Part shown: in pieces, positions 39,024 to 48,168 of the stretch
How the letters are laid out: every line of letters begins with the position of its first letter
Numbering within the stretch: the first letter of the stretch is position 1
Assembly (NCBI RefSeq): GCF_003003275.1
Contig: NZ_PVTO01000004.1
Location: forward strand, 87,065-151,064
DNA from: Alkalibacterium olivapovliticus
GTDB lineage: Bacteria; Bacillota; Bacilli; Lactobacillales; Carnobacteriaceae_A
Direction of reading: 5' to 3'
DNA: 64,000 nt
Position numbers and translations under genes: made by a program
Notes under the pieces: model-generated
Seen by the model: the letters and a program-made list of their open reading frames with translations, nothing else
The model's database searches: none
What the model was told of the DNA's origin: nothing

Positions 39024-39737
39024 TCAATTATCCAGCGTGGCTTTAATCGTTTTGATCTTAATAATATTTTCGAAGGCTCCAACTTGAGAAATAAACTGCA
39101 TCATATTAAACTGGGATGGTAAATGAAGTGTATAAAGATCCTCACAGATAGAGGTGCCATCTTCCTGATACGTAATAGAGTGGTCCGCAGAGACGACTGT
39201 GATACTGTTATCTTTAAACACTTGCTCTAAATACTTTAAAGTCTGATCTCTATTTTTATAATGCACTTCAAGCTGCTTACTCCTTTCAATTTTGAATAGG
39301 CTTTTAACTAATCTGAGGACAATCAGCATGATAAGAGTACTGGCTATTGCCATATAGTAATAACCCATGCCTACAGCAATGCCCAAGCTCGCTACTGCCC
39401 ATATAGATGCAGCAGTCGTTAAGCCTGTCACTGTTCGCCGACTCACAATGATAGTTCCAGCTCCAAGAAATCCTATTCCGTTGACAATCTGGGCAGTTAA
39501 TCGAGTTATGTCTGAGGAGAGTATTGTTGAAAATTCCGGATTAGCCATAGCGAATTCAAGTACCCATTTACTCGCTTCGAGCTGTGTAATCGTTATTATA
39601 GCTGCCCCGAGACTGACTAATGTGTGGGTTCGAATTCCAGCATCTCTTCCTTTCAGTTCTCTTTCATACCCAATGATTCCACCGACAACAGCGGCCAGTA
39701 TCAGTCTTAAAAAAATTTCCGTTTGAGTAAAATCCAC
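39024..39737 (-). CDS. MgtC/SapB family membrane protein
   Basis: 237 aa. The N-terminal MgtC domain has five helices and the family motif GGIIGYERELKGRDAGIRTHTLVSLGAA. The C-terminal cytoplasmic ACT-like domain covers about 150-237. MgtC proteins affect magnesium and phosphate homeostasis and the F-ATPase in pathogens; the role in commensal Firmicutes is unclear. It sits between the two rnfCD pairs on the opposite strand. GGAGGGA precedes the ATG. Confidence 0.9.
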   Translation of the reverse strand: MDFTQTEIFLRLILAAVVGGIIGYERELKGRDAGIRTHTLVSLGAAIITITQLEASKWVLEFAMANPEFSTILSSDITRLTAQIVNGIGFLGAGTIIVSRRTVTGLTTAASIWAVASLGIAVGMGYYYMAIASTLIMLIVLRLVKSLFKIERSKQLEVHYKNRDQTLKYLEQVFKDNSITVVSADHSITYQEDGTSICEDLYTLHLPSQFNMMQFISQVGAFENIIKIKTIKATLDN

Positions 39738-39770
39738 TTAAATCCCTCCATAAAGCGTATTCACATCTCT

Positions 39771-39799
39771 ATTATCATAAAATCACCAATTAATTACAA
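39771..39799 (-). promoter_or_regulatory. Promoter of the mgtC-like gene
   Basis: On the minus strand TTGTAA (39794-39799), a 17-base spacer and GATAAT (39771-39776). Confidence 0.6.
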
Positions 39800-39888
39800 G
39801 AATGAATTTCTTCTCATTATAGGTATTTACTTTAAACTTTGTCCAGCATATTGTATACTAAAATTAAGACGACTGAACTTACTGTTTA

Positions 39889-39928
39889 TTTTTCACAAAT
39901 ACATATTTATCACTGACATTGTGAAAAA
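39889..39928 (+). repeat. TTTTTCACAA inverted repeat upstream of rnfC2
   Basis: Ten-base perfect arms, TTTTTCACAA (39889-39898) and TTGTGAAAAA (39919-39928), 20 bases apart, ending 42 bases before the rnfC2 start. The same half-sites occur upstream of rnfC1. Could be an RNA hairpin or a paired operator. Confidence 0.55.
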
Positions 39929-39970
39929 ATGAATTAAGAAAATCGATGAAATAGAGAGAGGATGAATCTG

Positions 39971-41296
39971 ATGAGTTTTTCATTTATGGGCAAACATAAC
40001 GGCTCCCATCCAGAAGAAAATAAATCAAGAACAAGTAAACTGCCGATAGTAGATGCATCAGTACCAAAAATCATGATTTTTCCTGTATCCATGCATATAG
40101 GAGCACCTGCAAAACCGATTGTAGAAGTTGGAGATCAGGTTAAAGTCGGACAAATTCTTGCCGAAGAAGGCGGGTTTGTCTCAGCACATGTTTATTCTTC
40201 AGTTTCTGGAGAAGTCATTGCTATTGAAAAGCGTGGCGTTATTGGTGGAGAAGCAGACAGTATCATTGTAAAAAATGATTACAAGTATTTAAAAGCAGAC
40301 CCTATCGTTGAACCGGGACGGTCTCAGGATATGTCTAAAGACGAAATAATCAGTACAGTCCGAAAAGCAGGCATTGTTGGAATGGGTGGTGCAACATTCC
40401 CGACAGCGGTCAAATTGAGTCCACCGCCGGGCATGACGATCGATACGCTGATCATTAATGGAGCTGAATGTGAACCTTATTCTACCTCCGATCATCGGGT
40501 CATGGTTGAACACGCTGATGAAATCATCAGTGGAATCAATTTATCCAGAACCTTATTCCCTATGCTGAGACGCATCTATATCGGAATCGAAGACAACAAA
40601 CCAGATGCCATTAAAGCACTGGAAGACGCTTCAGCTGATTTTGATGATATTTTTGTCAGACCGTTGAAGACCATGTATCCTCAAGGTTCTGAGAAAAATC
40701 TGATAAAAAATCTGGCTGGCCGAGAAGTTTCGCCTGGAGGCTTACCAGCTGAGGTACGTTGTGTGGTAGCGAACACGTCTACTATCCGTTCATGTTACCG
40801 TGCATGTGAGTTTGGCGAACCATTGATCGAACGAATTGTTTCAGTATCAGGAACTCCAATCAAAGAACCTAAAAATCTGAGAGTTAAAATTGGAACACCG
40901 ATGGATTCACTTATTGAAGATTGTGGTGGATTTGCGGAAGTCCCTGGTAAAGTTCTAGGTGGCGGACCTATGATGGGTAAACCTGTATCAGATTTAGGTG
41001 TGCCGATCATTAAAGGAACTACAGCAATCACTGTATTAAATCCTGAAGAAGCAGAAATCGGAGACGAACAGGACTGTATCATGTGTTCTGAATGTATCAA
41101 CGTCTGTCCGGTAAGTCTCCAGCCGATTCTTATAAGTGAAGCATTCGAAAGAGGAAATATCGACAAAGCAAAAGAACTTGGCGCTATGGACTGTATTGAG
41201 TGTGGAAACTGCTCATTTATCTGTCCTTCAAAAATTCCTCTTCTAGATAATATCAGATCAGCTAAAGCTGCCATTAAACAGAAGGAGGAGAAGTAA
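39971..41296 (+). CDS. RnfC-like NADH-binding iron-sulfur subunit, copy 2
   Basis: 441 aa from the ATG at 39971, 9 bases after GAGAGAGGA; the ATG at 39962 abuts that site. Same domain order as copy 1: barrel-sandwich region (GAPAKPIVEVGDQVKVG), FMN/NADH domain (GIVGMGGATFPTAVKL, NGAECEPYSTSDH), then CIMCSECINVCP and CIECGNCSFICP. By eye it is clearly similar to copy 1 over the whole length but well diverged, so the duplication is old. Its rnfD follows 1 base later. Confidence 0.92.
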   Translation: MSFSFMGKHNGSHPEENKSRTSKLPIVDASVPKIMIFPVSMHIGAPAKPIVEVGDQVKVGQILAEEGGFVSAHVYSSVSGEVIAIEKRGVIGGEADSIIVKNDYKYLKADPIVEPGRSQDMSKDEIISTVRKAGIVGMGGATFPTAVKLSPPPGMTIDTLIINGAECEPYSTSDHRVMVEHADEIISGINLSRTLFPMLRRIYIGIEDNKPDAIKALEDASADFDDIFVRPLKTMYPQGSEKNLIKNLAGREVSPGGLPAEVRCVVANTSTIRSCYRACEFGEPLIERIVSVSGTPIKEPKNLRVKIGTPMDSLIEDCGGFAEVPGKVLGGGPMMGKPVSDLGVPIIKGTTAITVLNPEEAEIGDEQDCIMCSECINVCPVSLQPILISEAFERGNIDKAKELGAMDCIECGNCSFICPSKIPLLDNIRSAKAAIKQKEEK

Positions 41297-41297
41297 G

Positions 41298-42329
41298 ATG
41301 GCTCAAGCAATTGATGTGAAGGGTAAGTTACGTGTGGGTCCTTCTCCACATGTCCGCAGTAAACGAACCTCAGCATGGGTAATGGATCAGGTGATGATCG
41401 CATTAGTTCCACCTACAATAGCCGCAACATTCTTCTTTGGATGGTGGGTCCTTGTTATGGTGGCTATCGGAATCACCACAGCAGTAGCTTCAGAATATCT
41501 TTATCAGAAACTAACGTATAAACCAATAAAAATCCATGATCACAGTGCAGCTGTTACAGGTATGCTGATTGCTTTAAGTTTGCCGGTTACAGCGCCTATA
41601 TGGATGATTGTTTTCGGTGCTGTGTTCGCCATCGTTATTGTGAAACAATTCAATGGCGGAATCGGACGAAATTACTTTAACCCTGCAGTAGCAGCCCGTG
41701 TTGTCATAAAAGTACTCTTTACACCATGGCTTGCTAACTGGGTATTACCCGGTGGATTGTTCGGAAGTGGCTATAGAGGAGTCGAAGCTATTGCTTCTGC
41801 CACACCACTGGAATTTATTGGGAATGGTGCTCAAGTGGTACCTGAGCAGGTACCAGGAATATTCGATTTGTTTATGGGTTTCAACATTGGAGGAAACATA
41901 GGGGAAACATCTAAATTTGCTATTTTAATTGGGATGCTTTATCTGATTTTCAGAAGAGTCATTAACCCTAAAATTCCAATATTGTATATTTTCACTACCT
42001 TTTTAGTGATGACGTTATGGAGTAGTTTTGACTTCAACTTTGAATTGACGCATATTTTAACAGGAACATTGTTCTTTGGTGCTACTTATATGGCAACTGA
42101 TTACAGTTCTGGTGCTTTGACCCCAGAAGGTAAAACGGTTTTTGCAATCGGATGCGGGCTGTTGACTGCATTCTTCAGGATTACGCTGGATCATCCAGGA
42201 GGAGTTGGGTATTCTATCCTTATCATGAATGCTCTCGCACCATATATTGATAGTAAACTGATGCCTCGTATTTATGGTCATAAAGCGAGACCGCAGACTA
42301 AATTCGATCGTCAAAGCGAAAACGTATAG
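41298..42329 (+). CDS. RnfD-like membrane subunit, copy 2
   Basis: 343 aa, about nine membrane helices. The likely covalent FMN site is the Thr in AIASATPLEF near residue 175, a close match to the RnfD motif. It shares TDYSSGALTPEGKTVFAIG and the DHPGGVGYSILIMNALAPYID ending with canonical RnfD. AAGGAGGAGAAG, inside the end of rnfC2, is its ribosome site. A terminator follows and ChrA genes converge, so again no rnfG/E/A/B. Confidence 0.92.
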   Translation: MAQAIDVKGKLRVGPSPHVRSKRTSAWVMDQVMIALVPPTIAATFFFGWWVLVMVAIGITTAVASEYLYQKLTYKPIKIHDHSAAVTGMLIALSLPVTAPIWMIVFGAVFAIVIVKQFNGGIGRNYFNPAVAARVVIKVLFTPWLANWVLPGGLFGSGYRGVEAIASATPLEFIGNGAQVVPEQVPGIFDLFMGFNIGGNIGETSKFAILIGMLYLIFRRVINPKIPILYIFTTFLVMTLWSSFDFNFELTHILTGTLFFGATYMATDYSSGALTPEGKTVFAIGCGLLTAFFRITLDHPGGVGYSILIMNALAPYIDSKLMPRIYGHKARPQTKFDRQSENV

Positions 42330-42337
42330 GCTAATAG

Positions 42338-42378
42338 AAAAAACGCAGAACTCAATGAACTGAGTTCTGCGTTTTTTT
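42338..42378. terminator. Bidirectional terminator between rnfD2 and chrA
   Basis: A 17-bp stem (42338-42354 with 42361-42377) with A6 on the left and T7 on the right, serving both converging units. Confidence 0.92.
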
Positions 42379-42381
42379 GTT

Positions 42382-42945
42382 TTACAGTAAGCTGTAGACA
42401 ATTCCGCCAGCTAAACCGGTGATCAAAATCACTTGTATAGGACTCGCTTTGTACTTTCTCATTAAGAATAAGCCGACTGCAAAGAAGACGACGGATATCC
42501 AGTTTATTTCAGCAATATCGACCGGCCATGAACTACGTCCAAACATTGCAGTCATAAAGATGGTGACGCCGGCTGATGCTATCAGAGCAACAACTGCAGG
42601 ACGGAGACCTTGGATGATACCTTGAACGACTGTCAGATTCTGGTACTTGAAGTAAAAATAAGCCATTATTTGTACAATAATGACAGAGGGCAGAGTAACC
42701 CCAACTGTTGCTATGATTCCTCCAAATACACCCGCTATCTGATTGCCTGAAAAAGTTGCGGCATTAATAGCGATAGGACCAGGTGTCATTTCTGATAACG
42801 TTAAAATATCAATAAATTGCTGATTCGTAATCCATCCTTGAGCATGGATTAACTCTTGCTCTATCAAAGGCAGTGCGGCATATCCTCCACCAAAGCTGAA
42901 CAAACCTATCTGAAAAAAACTAAGGAATAAGCTCAAAAAAATCAT
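42382..42945 (-). CDS. Chromate transporter half, ChrA-type (second subunit)
   Basis: 187 aa, one CHR domain with about five helices and the motif FGGGYAALPLIEQE near residue 20 and MTPGPIAINAATF near 55. Short ChrA proteins work as pairs of inverted halves that export chromate, or possibly other oxyanions. Its first 4 bases overlap the other half upstream on the same strand. Confidence 0.9.
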   Translation of the reverse strand: MIFLSLFLSFFQIGLFSFGGGYAALPLIEQELIHAQGWITNQQFIDILTLSEMTPGPIAINAATFSGNQIAGVFGGIIATVGVTLPSVIIVQIMAYFYFKYQNLTVVQGIIQGLRPAVVALIASAGVTIFMTAMFGRSSWPVDIAEINWISVVFFAVGLFLMRKYKASPIQVILITGLAGGIVYSLL

Positions 42946-43520
42946 TTAATATCCCCCTCATCTTTTTTCATCTTTAAATTATAGAGGGTCATAGCTAAAC
43001 CAATCAAAGCGGATACTAATAACAGCCATAATATATTCACCTGGAAAATGATCCCTGCAATTAAAGCCGCTATCATGACCAGTATGGGAATGATTTTTTT
43101 CTGTTTGATAATCCGCATTGCCATATTGTAAACGACATTTACGATTATCGCTGCCACTCCAGCCTGCATGCCAAGCAGAACGTTATTAACAATAGCATTA
43201 TCTCTGACTGCCAGATAAACATAAGCCAAAACTGTCATGATTCCAAGTGGAGGCAGAATTGTACCCAGCACTGTAATCATAGCACCAGGGACACCAGCCA
43301 TACGGTATCCAATCAATATAGACGTATTGACGGCAATCGGTCCAGGGGCAGATTGTCCAAGCGCTATAAGATTCAGCATTTCATCTTCATTTATCCAGCC
43401 CAGTTCATTAACAAATTTTTTCTCCATTAATGGAACAATGACGTATCCTCCACCAAAGGTGAACATACTGAGAAAAAAAGTTGAGCGAAAGAGAGTCAAA
43501 TATAATTCTTTCTTTTCCAT
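42942..43520 (-). CDS. Chromate transporter half, ChrA-type (first subunit)
   Basis: 192 aa, one CHR domain with FGGGYVIVPLMEKKF near residue 22 and APGPIAVNTSIL near 60. GAAGGAAT precedes the ATG. Translationally coupled by a 4-base overlap to the second half. Chromate is the family substrate; the real physiological ion is unknown. Confidence 0.9.
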   Translation of the reverse strand: MEKKELYLTLFRSTFFLSMFTFGGGYVIVPLMEKKFVNELGWINEDEMLNLIALGQSAPGPIAVNTSILIGYRMAGVPGAMITVLGTILPPLGIMTVLAYVYLAVRDNAIVNNVLLGMQAGVAAIIVNVVYNMAMRIIKQKKIIPILVMIAALIAGIIFQVNILWLLLVSALIGLAMTLYNLKMKKDEGDIK

Positions 43521-43688
43521 AAAATTCCTTCTTTCTTAAATCAGTCCTTTTATTATTATAGTAGAACTGAAGGAGGTTTAAAAGGAAAAGAAAATAGGTG
43601 ATTTATGTGAGATTTAGTCTGAAAATGGGTATAATGGGGTAAAGGAACAACATATACCTAGTATATCGCTGAACTTGGGGGAATTAAG

Positions 43689-44558
43689 ATGATTAATCTA
43701 CTCTTTTCACTGAACGAACATTACGTTTATCCACTAAAAGTACTGATTCATTCTATCGTGAAGAAACATCCAGAAGAATCGTTTTGTATGTATCTACTGC
43801 ATGCCGGTATTCCAGATGATACGACAGAAAATTTAAGACGCTTTATTGAGAAGGACGGGAACACTTTTGTGCCTATTTATAGTAAAAACTTCTTCAAACC
43901 ATCGGATAAAGTAGCGATTACCAGATACTATGCTATTGAAATGTATTTGTGGATGTTTGCTCCTTATCTGCTTCCTGAAGATGTGGAAAGGGTACTGTAT
44001 TTAGATCCGGATATCATATGTGTAAATAATTTAGTCCCATTTTATAACAGGGAGTTTAATGGACATGCCTTTGTGGCTACAAATTACAAGTATAAAACCA
44101 AGTGGGTTCAACCCTTCAATAATTTAAGGTTACGCAATTTTGAATCCGATGATTATTTTAATTCAGGTGTTGTCCTCATGAACCTAAATAAATTGAGAAA
44201 AATTGAAACAGCAGATCATATTGTGGAAGCGATTCGTGAGAATAAACCTTTTCTTATCTTGCCAGACCAGGATATATTTAATCTTGTATTTGTCAACGAT
44301 ATAGCAGAAGAGGATTGGCGTATTTACAATATGAATCCTAAAGTGTTTGAGAAACTGAAGATTCTTTTTCCTCAAAAATATAATTATGATAAAGTGGATG
44401 AGACTGTTGTGTTTATTCATTATTCTGGCAAACATAAACCATGGAATGAACGGGAGCGCTATAAATATGCCTTAGGCCGGTATTATTTTGATGTGGAGAA
44501 ACTAGTTTACCCGGATCGTATAACAGTAGAAGTTAACAGGAAAGGAAGAAACAAATAA
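43689..44558 (+). CDS. Glycosyltransferase family 8 protein
   Basis: 289 aa. GT-A fold with N-terminal INLLFSLNEHYVYPLKVLI and the DxD-type metal site LDPDI near residue 103. FNSGVVLMNL near 154 and HYSGKHKPW near 250 are GT8 hallmarks. These enzymes add glucose or galactose from UDP-sugars, often to cell-wall or lipid acceptors. GGGGGAATTAAG precedes the ATG. gor starts on the base after its stop. Confidence 0.9.
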   Translation: MINLLFSLNEHYVYPLKVLIHSIVKKHPEESFCMYLLHAGIPDDTTENLRRFIEKDGNTFVPIYSKNFFKPSDKVAITRYYAIEMYLWMFAPYLLPEDVERVLYLDPDIICVNNLVPFYNREFNGHAFVATNYKYKTKWVQPFNNLRLRNFESDDYFNSGVVLMNLNKLRKIETADHIVEAIRENKPFLILPDQDIFNLVFVNDIAEEDWRIYNMNPKVFEKLKILFPQKYNYDKVDETVVFIHYSGKHKPWNERERYKYALGRYYFDVEKLVYPDRITVEVNRKGRNK

Positions 44559-45920
44559 ATGACGGATACAATAGATTATGATTACATTGTTATAGGCGGC
44601 GGAAGCGGCGGAATAGCATCTGCCAATAGAGCAGGTATGCGCGGTGCAAAAGTGGCACTTATTGAAGAACATCACTTAGGAGGAACGTGCGTCAATTTAG
44701 GCTGTGTTCCCAAGAAAGTCATGTGGTACGTGGCAGAGATGATGGAATCCATCAAGCACTATTCTGATGGGTATGGGATTGAATTGACTGACAAACCCAC
44801 ACTTGATTTTGAACGAATGGTCCAGCATAGAGATGACTATATTCAATTTTTACATGGCGCTTATAAAAAAGGTCTCGATACCAATAAAGTTGAGTTGATT
44901 AAGGGCAGAGCGACTTTTGTAGATGATTCGACTGTAAAGGTCAACGATCAGTTGCTCACAGCTAAGCACATTTTGATTGCTACTGGTGGTAAACCGAAAC
45001 GCCTATCGATTCCCGGCGGCGATTTGGGACTCGTTTCTGATGACATATTTGATTTGAAAAACCTTCCCAAAAGTATGGCAGTCATTGGTGGAGGCTATAT
45101 TGGAGTAGAAATGAGTGGGATTTTTCATGCATTAGGCGTTGAAACTCATCTTTTCGTAAGGAAGCCTCAGCCTCTATATAATTTTGATTCTATAATTTGT
45201 GAAGGATTCTTAGCTATTGCTGAAGCAGAGGGCAGGCATATTCAGACGAATAAGACGATCACTGAAGTGAAAAAGATGGGTGATGGACAATACGAATTAG
45301 TCTTTGAAGATGGCACTACACATAAGACCGAAATGGTACTTTGGGCTACTGGTCGGACGCCAAATACTGAAGGCTTGAATCTGGAATCTGCCGGTGTCAA
45401 TATCTATCCAGGAGGGTATATTGAAGTAGACAAGTATCAGAATACAACCGGAGACAACATATATGCGGTAGGAGATGTGACTGGGCGAATCGAGCTTACC
45501 CCAGTTGCCATTGCTGCAGGAAGACATCTTTCAGAGCGTTTATTCAATGACAAAGAGAATGCACATCTGGATTACAGTAATATACCAACTGTCATTTTTA
45601 CTCATCCGCCTATCGGGACGATCGGTATGACAGAAGAAGAAGCCAATGATCTCTATCCTAATAAAAAGGTTAAGATATATAAAACCTCATTTACGTCTAT
45701 GCACAGTTCAATTACTGACAATAGACAAAAAGCGTATATGAAACTGGTTTGTGTTGGAGAAAGTGAAAAAGTAGTTGGACTTCATGGGATCGGAAAAGGA
45801 ATGGATGAAATGCTTCAGGGGTTTGCTGTTGCGATACAAATGGGTGCGACTAAAAAAGACTTCGACAGAACGGTTGCTATTCACCCGACAGCCGCTGAGG
45901 AATTCGTCACAATGAAATAG
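44559..45920 (+). CDS. gor: Glutathione-disulfide reductase
   Basis: FAD enzyme that reduces GSSG with NADPH. 453 aa. FAD motif [14 protein letters not shown] is at 13-26, redox [13 protein letters not shown] near 43-55, NADPH motif [13 protein letters not shown] near 176, FAD contact YAVGDVTG near 306, and C-terminal [10 protein letters not shown] with the catalytic His. It begins directly after the GT8 stop codon, with AGGAAAGGAAG as site. Glutathione synthesis genes are not in the window, so import or synthesis elsewhere is implied. Confidence 0.93.
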   Translation: MTDTIDYDYIVIGGGSGGIASANRAGMRGAKVALIEEHHLGGTCVNLGCVPKKVMWYVAEMMESIKHYSDGYGIELTDKPTLDFERMVQHRDDYIQFLHGAYKKGLDTNKVELIKGRATFVDDSTVKVNDQLLTAKHILIATGGKPKRLSIPGGDLGLVSDDIFDLKNLPKSMAVIGGGYIGVEMSGIFHALGVETHLFVRKPQPLYNFDSIICEGFLAIAEAEGRHIQTNKTITEVKKMGDGQYELVFEDGTTHKTEMVLWATGRTPNTEGLNLESAGVNIYPGGYIEVDKYQNTTGDNIYAVGDVTGRIELTPVAIAAGRHLSERLFNDKENAHLDYSNIPTVIFTHPPIGTIGMTEEEANDLYPNKKVKIYKTSFTSMHSSITDNRQKAYMKLVCVGESEKVVGLHGIGKGMDEMLQGFAVAIQMGATKKDFDRTVAIHPTAAEEFVTMK

Positions 45921-46020
45921 GGAACTAGCATCTTTTTGAACTGATTTAGCCTGTCCAGGAAGGATATGAGTTCAAACACGAACAATAGACTCTGACATCC
46001 AATTAGTTTTTCGTTTTTTG

Positions 46021-46049
46021 TTGCATTTCAGGTGTTTTTATATTATTAT
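46021..46049 (+). promoter_or_regulatory. Promoter upstream of the purine riboswitch
   Basis: TTGCAT (46021-46026), a 17-base spacer and TATTAT (46044-46049), about 22 bases before the aptamer. Confidence 0.65.
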
Positions 46050-46070
46050 AAAGACAACTTAATAAGAGAG

Positions 46071-46142
46071 TTATCTAATATATTTTAGCGATATGGGCTA
46101 AAGTCTCTACTGATCCCCTTAAAGGGTCAACTATTAGATCAA
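46071..46142 (+). promoter_or_regulatory. Purine riboswitch, guanine class
   Basis: P1 is ATCTAATA (46073-46080) pairing with TATTAGAT (46132-46139). P2 is TTAGC/GCTAA enclosing loop GATATGG (46090-46096). J2/3 is GTCTCTAC. P3 is TGATCC/GGGTCA with loop CCTTAAA. J3/1 reads ACTA, with C at the specificity position, as in guanine/hypoxanthine riboswitches (U in adenine ones). It precedes a purine permease gene. Confidence 0.93.
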
Positions 46143-46171
46143 CCAATAACGTGCGATGTAAAGCAATGACT

Positions 46172-46198
46172 AAAAGGCGGTATGCCGTCTTTTTTTTT
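46172..46198 (+). terminator. Riboswitch expression-platform terminator
   Basis: AAGGCGG (46174-46180) pairs with CCGTCTT, then a run of T9-10. It ends transcription before the permease, presumably when guanine is bound. Confidence 0.85.
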
Positions 46199-46291
46199 AT
46201 TGCACTGGCTTTTCCCTTATCCGTTATTAGATAACCCTCAATTGATCACTCCATGCGAATGGAGAAAATTGGAAGAGAGAGGGTTTTATCT

Positions 46292-47755
46292 TTGTTGGAA
46301 AAGTTTTTTCAGTTAAAAGAGAATAACACAACAATTGGCACGGAGGTTACGGCTGGATTGACAACATTTTTTGCAATGTCTTATATTATTTTCGTCAATC
46401 CGCAAATATTATCATTAACTGGAATGCCAACACAGGCAGTATTTTTAGCGACTGTTTTTTCTACAGCAATCGGCACACTTATTTTGGCCTTATACGCTAA
46501 CGTTCCATATGCACAAGCACCAGGAATGGGATTAAATGCCTTTTTCACGTATACAGTTGTTTTTGCATTAGGTTTCAGCTGGCAAGAAGCACTATTTATG
46601 GTATTCCTGACAGGGATAGTTGGGATACTGATTACAGTAACGTCAATTAGAAAGAAAATCATACATGCGATACCTGAATCACTTCAGCACGCTATTGGCG
46701 GCGGGATAGGCGTATTTATCGCTTATATTGGATTGAAAAATGCACAGCTGCTGGAATTCACTTCTGAAGGGCAAGATATTATTGCCGTAAATAATGAACC
46801 GTACACTGCCGGAACGGAAATTACTGGATCAATCAATACAGTAGTCACTGGTGGCGGAATTATTCCTGATATGGGAAGCTTGACGAACCCATATGCTATT
46901 CTTGCTATTATCGGACTGATCACGATGATCGTTCTGATGGTTGCAAAAGTAAAAGGCGCTATTCTGATTGGGATCGTTTTGACTACGATCATTGGTATTC
47001 CCATGGGCGTCACTGATTTATCTGGATTTACTAATCCTGCCAACTCATTTACTTCAGCATTTGGGGAATTAGGTGTGACCTTTGGAGCGGCGTTTGGGTC
47101 GCAGGGGCTTGGCTCTCTGTTATCAGATCCCTCACGTTATGCGTTAATCCTGATTACCGTGTTTGCATTTACCTTAACTGATATTTTTGACACAATCGGA
47201 ACCTTTATTGGAACGGGCCGAAAGTCAGGCATCTTTAGTCTTGAAGATGAAAAAGCAATGGACACAGGACGTGGATTGAATACTAAGATGGAGAAATCCT
47301 TACTGGCAGATACCTTAGCTACTACGATCGGAGCTGTTATAGGGACATCTCCAGTCACTACCTTCGTCGAGAGTGCTGCTGGAATCGGCGCTGGTGGACG
47401 GACCGGTTTAACCAGTTTAACAACAGCTGCCATGTTCCTGTTGACTGCCTTCTTTGCACCGGTCATGTCGATCGTACCTGGAGCTGCTACAGCACCTGCA
47501 CTGATTGTTGTGGGTATATTAATGATGTCAGCATTTTCAGAGATAGACTGGAACAATCTGGAAGAAGCCGTACCGGCATTCTTTGCTTCCATTTTCATGG
47601 GATTCTCTTACAGCATATCTTACGGGATTGCAGCAGGATTCCTGTTTTATATCATTACTAAATTAGTTAAAGGGAAAGCATCAGTCGTACACCCAGTACT
47701 ATGGGCAACGACGGCATTGTTTATCTTGAACTTTGTGATGATGGGCTTACTTTAA
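46292..47755 (+). CDS. NCS2/AzgA-type purine permease (guanine/hypoxanthine)
   Basis: About 487 aa, 12-13 membrane helices. It has the AzgA/PbuG-like N-terminus LEKFFQLKENNTTIGTEVTA, GLTTFFAMSYIIFVNP, and FDTIGTFIGTG near 310. The likely start is TTG at 46292, 9 bases after GAGAGAGGG; the ATG at 46253 lacks a site and would add 13 residues that do not match the family. Control by a guanine-type riboswitch supports guanine or hypoxanthine uptake. Confidence 0.92.
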   Translation: MLEKFFQLKENNTTIGTEVTAGLTTFFAMSYIIFVNPQILSLTGMPTQAVFLATVFSTAIGTLILALYANVPYAQAPGMGLNAFFTYTVVFALGFSWQEALFMVFLTGIVGILITVTSIRKKIIHAIPESLQHAIGGGIGVFIAYIGLKNAQLLEFTSEGQDIIAVNNEPYTAGTEITGSINTVVTGGGIIPDMGSLTNPYAILAIIGLITMIVLMVAKVKGAILIGIVLTTIIGIPMGVTDLSGFTNPANSFTSAFGELGVTFGAAFGSQGLGSLLSDPSRYALILITVFAFTLTDIFDTIGTFIGTGRKSGIFSLEDEKAMDTGRGLNTKMEKSLLADTLATTIGAVIGTSPVTTFVESAAGIGAGGRTGLTSLTTAAMFLLTAFFAPVMSIVPGAATAPALIVVGILMMSAFSEIDWNNLEEAVPAFFASIFMGFSYSISYGIAAGFLFYIITKLVKGKASVVHPVLWATTALFILNFVMMGLL

Positions 47756-47775
47756 CCTAACGTTAACGACATTAC

Positions 47776-47832
47776 ACCATCCTCTTTGAAGTAGAGTAAT
47801 TTGACTTTACTTAATAAGAGGATGGTTTTTTC
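47776..47832 (+). terminator. Terminator after the purine permease
   Basis: An 11-bp outer stem (47776-47786 with 47816-47826) with an inner AAGTA-type stem, then T6. Confidence 0.85.
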
Positions 47833-48168
47833 TATGGAAAAACAGGGTCAGTCGTAATAAGTAAAAAAATCTAGATGAAAACGGGAATCTCATGAATAGG
47901 GATAATCCTCATTTTTAATAAATGTTTAATTGAAGGAATTGACGTCCACCTCATGCGGGTAGTTTCACTACCTGCATAAAGAATGTCGTGGTAGAATGAG
48001 GATGTAAAAATCATAACAGTCACTAATTAAGGTATTTATACTAACGGTTTTAGTCCACTTATCAGAGTATCCATCAACCCACAGTTGAATTAATTGAAGG
48101 ACAGTCACTCATTATTTGCGTAACAGATGACATGCTATAGGGTCACCATCTTTCAGGAGGGGTCACTG
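47833..48168 (+). other. Intergenic region with a 10-bp hairpin
   Basis: About 335 bases with no gene seen. A hairpin ATGCGGGTAG (47953-47962) with CTACCTGCAT (47968-47977) has a 5-base loop and no T tail. It may be a leader element or a factor-dependent stop. No riboswitch class fits. Confidence 0.4.

Noticed and set aside
36042..41296. Recent tandem duplication of rnfCD
   Set aside because: The copies are similar but well diverged and differ in flanking signals, so the duplication is not recent; an assembly artefact is unlikely.
47137..47598. 153-aa minus-strand open frame inside the purine permease
   Set aside because: Antisense shadow of a membrane protein gene; composition mirrors the sense codons.
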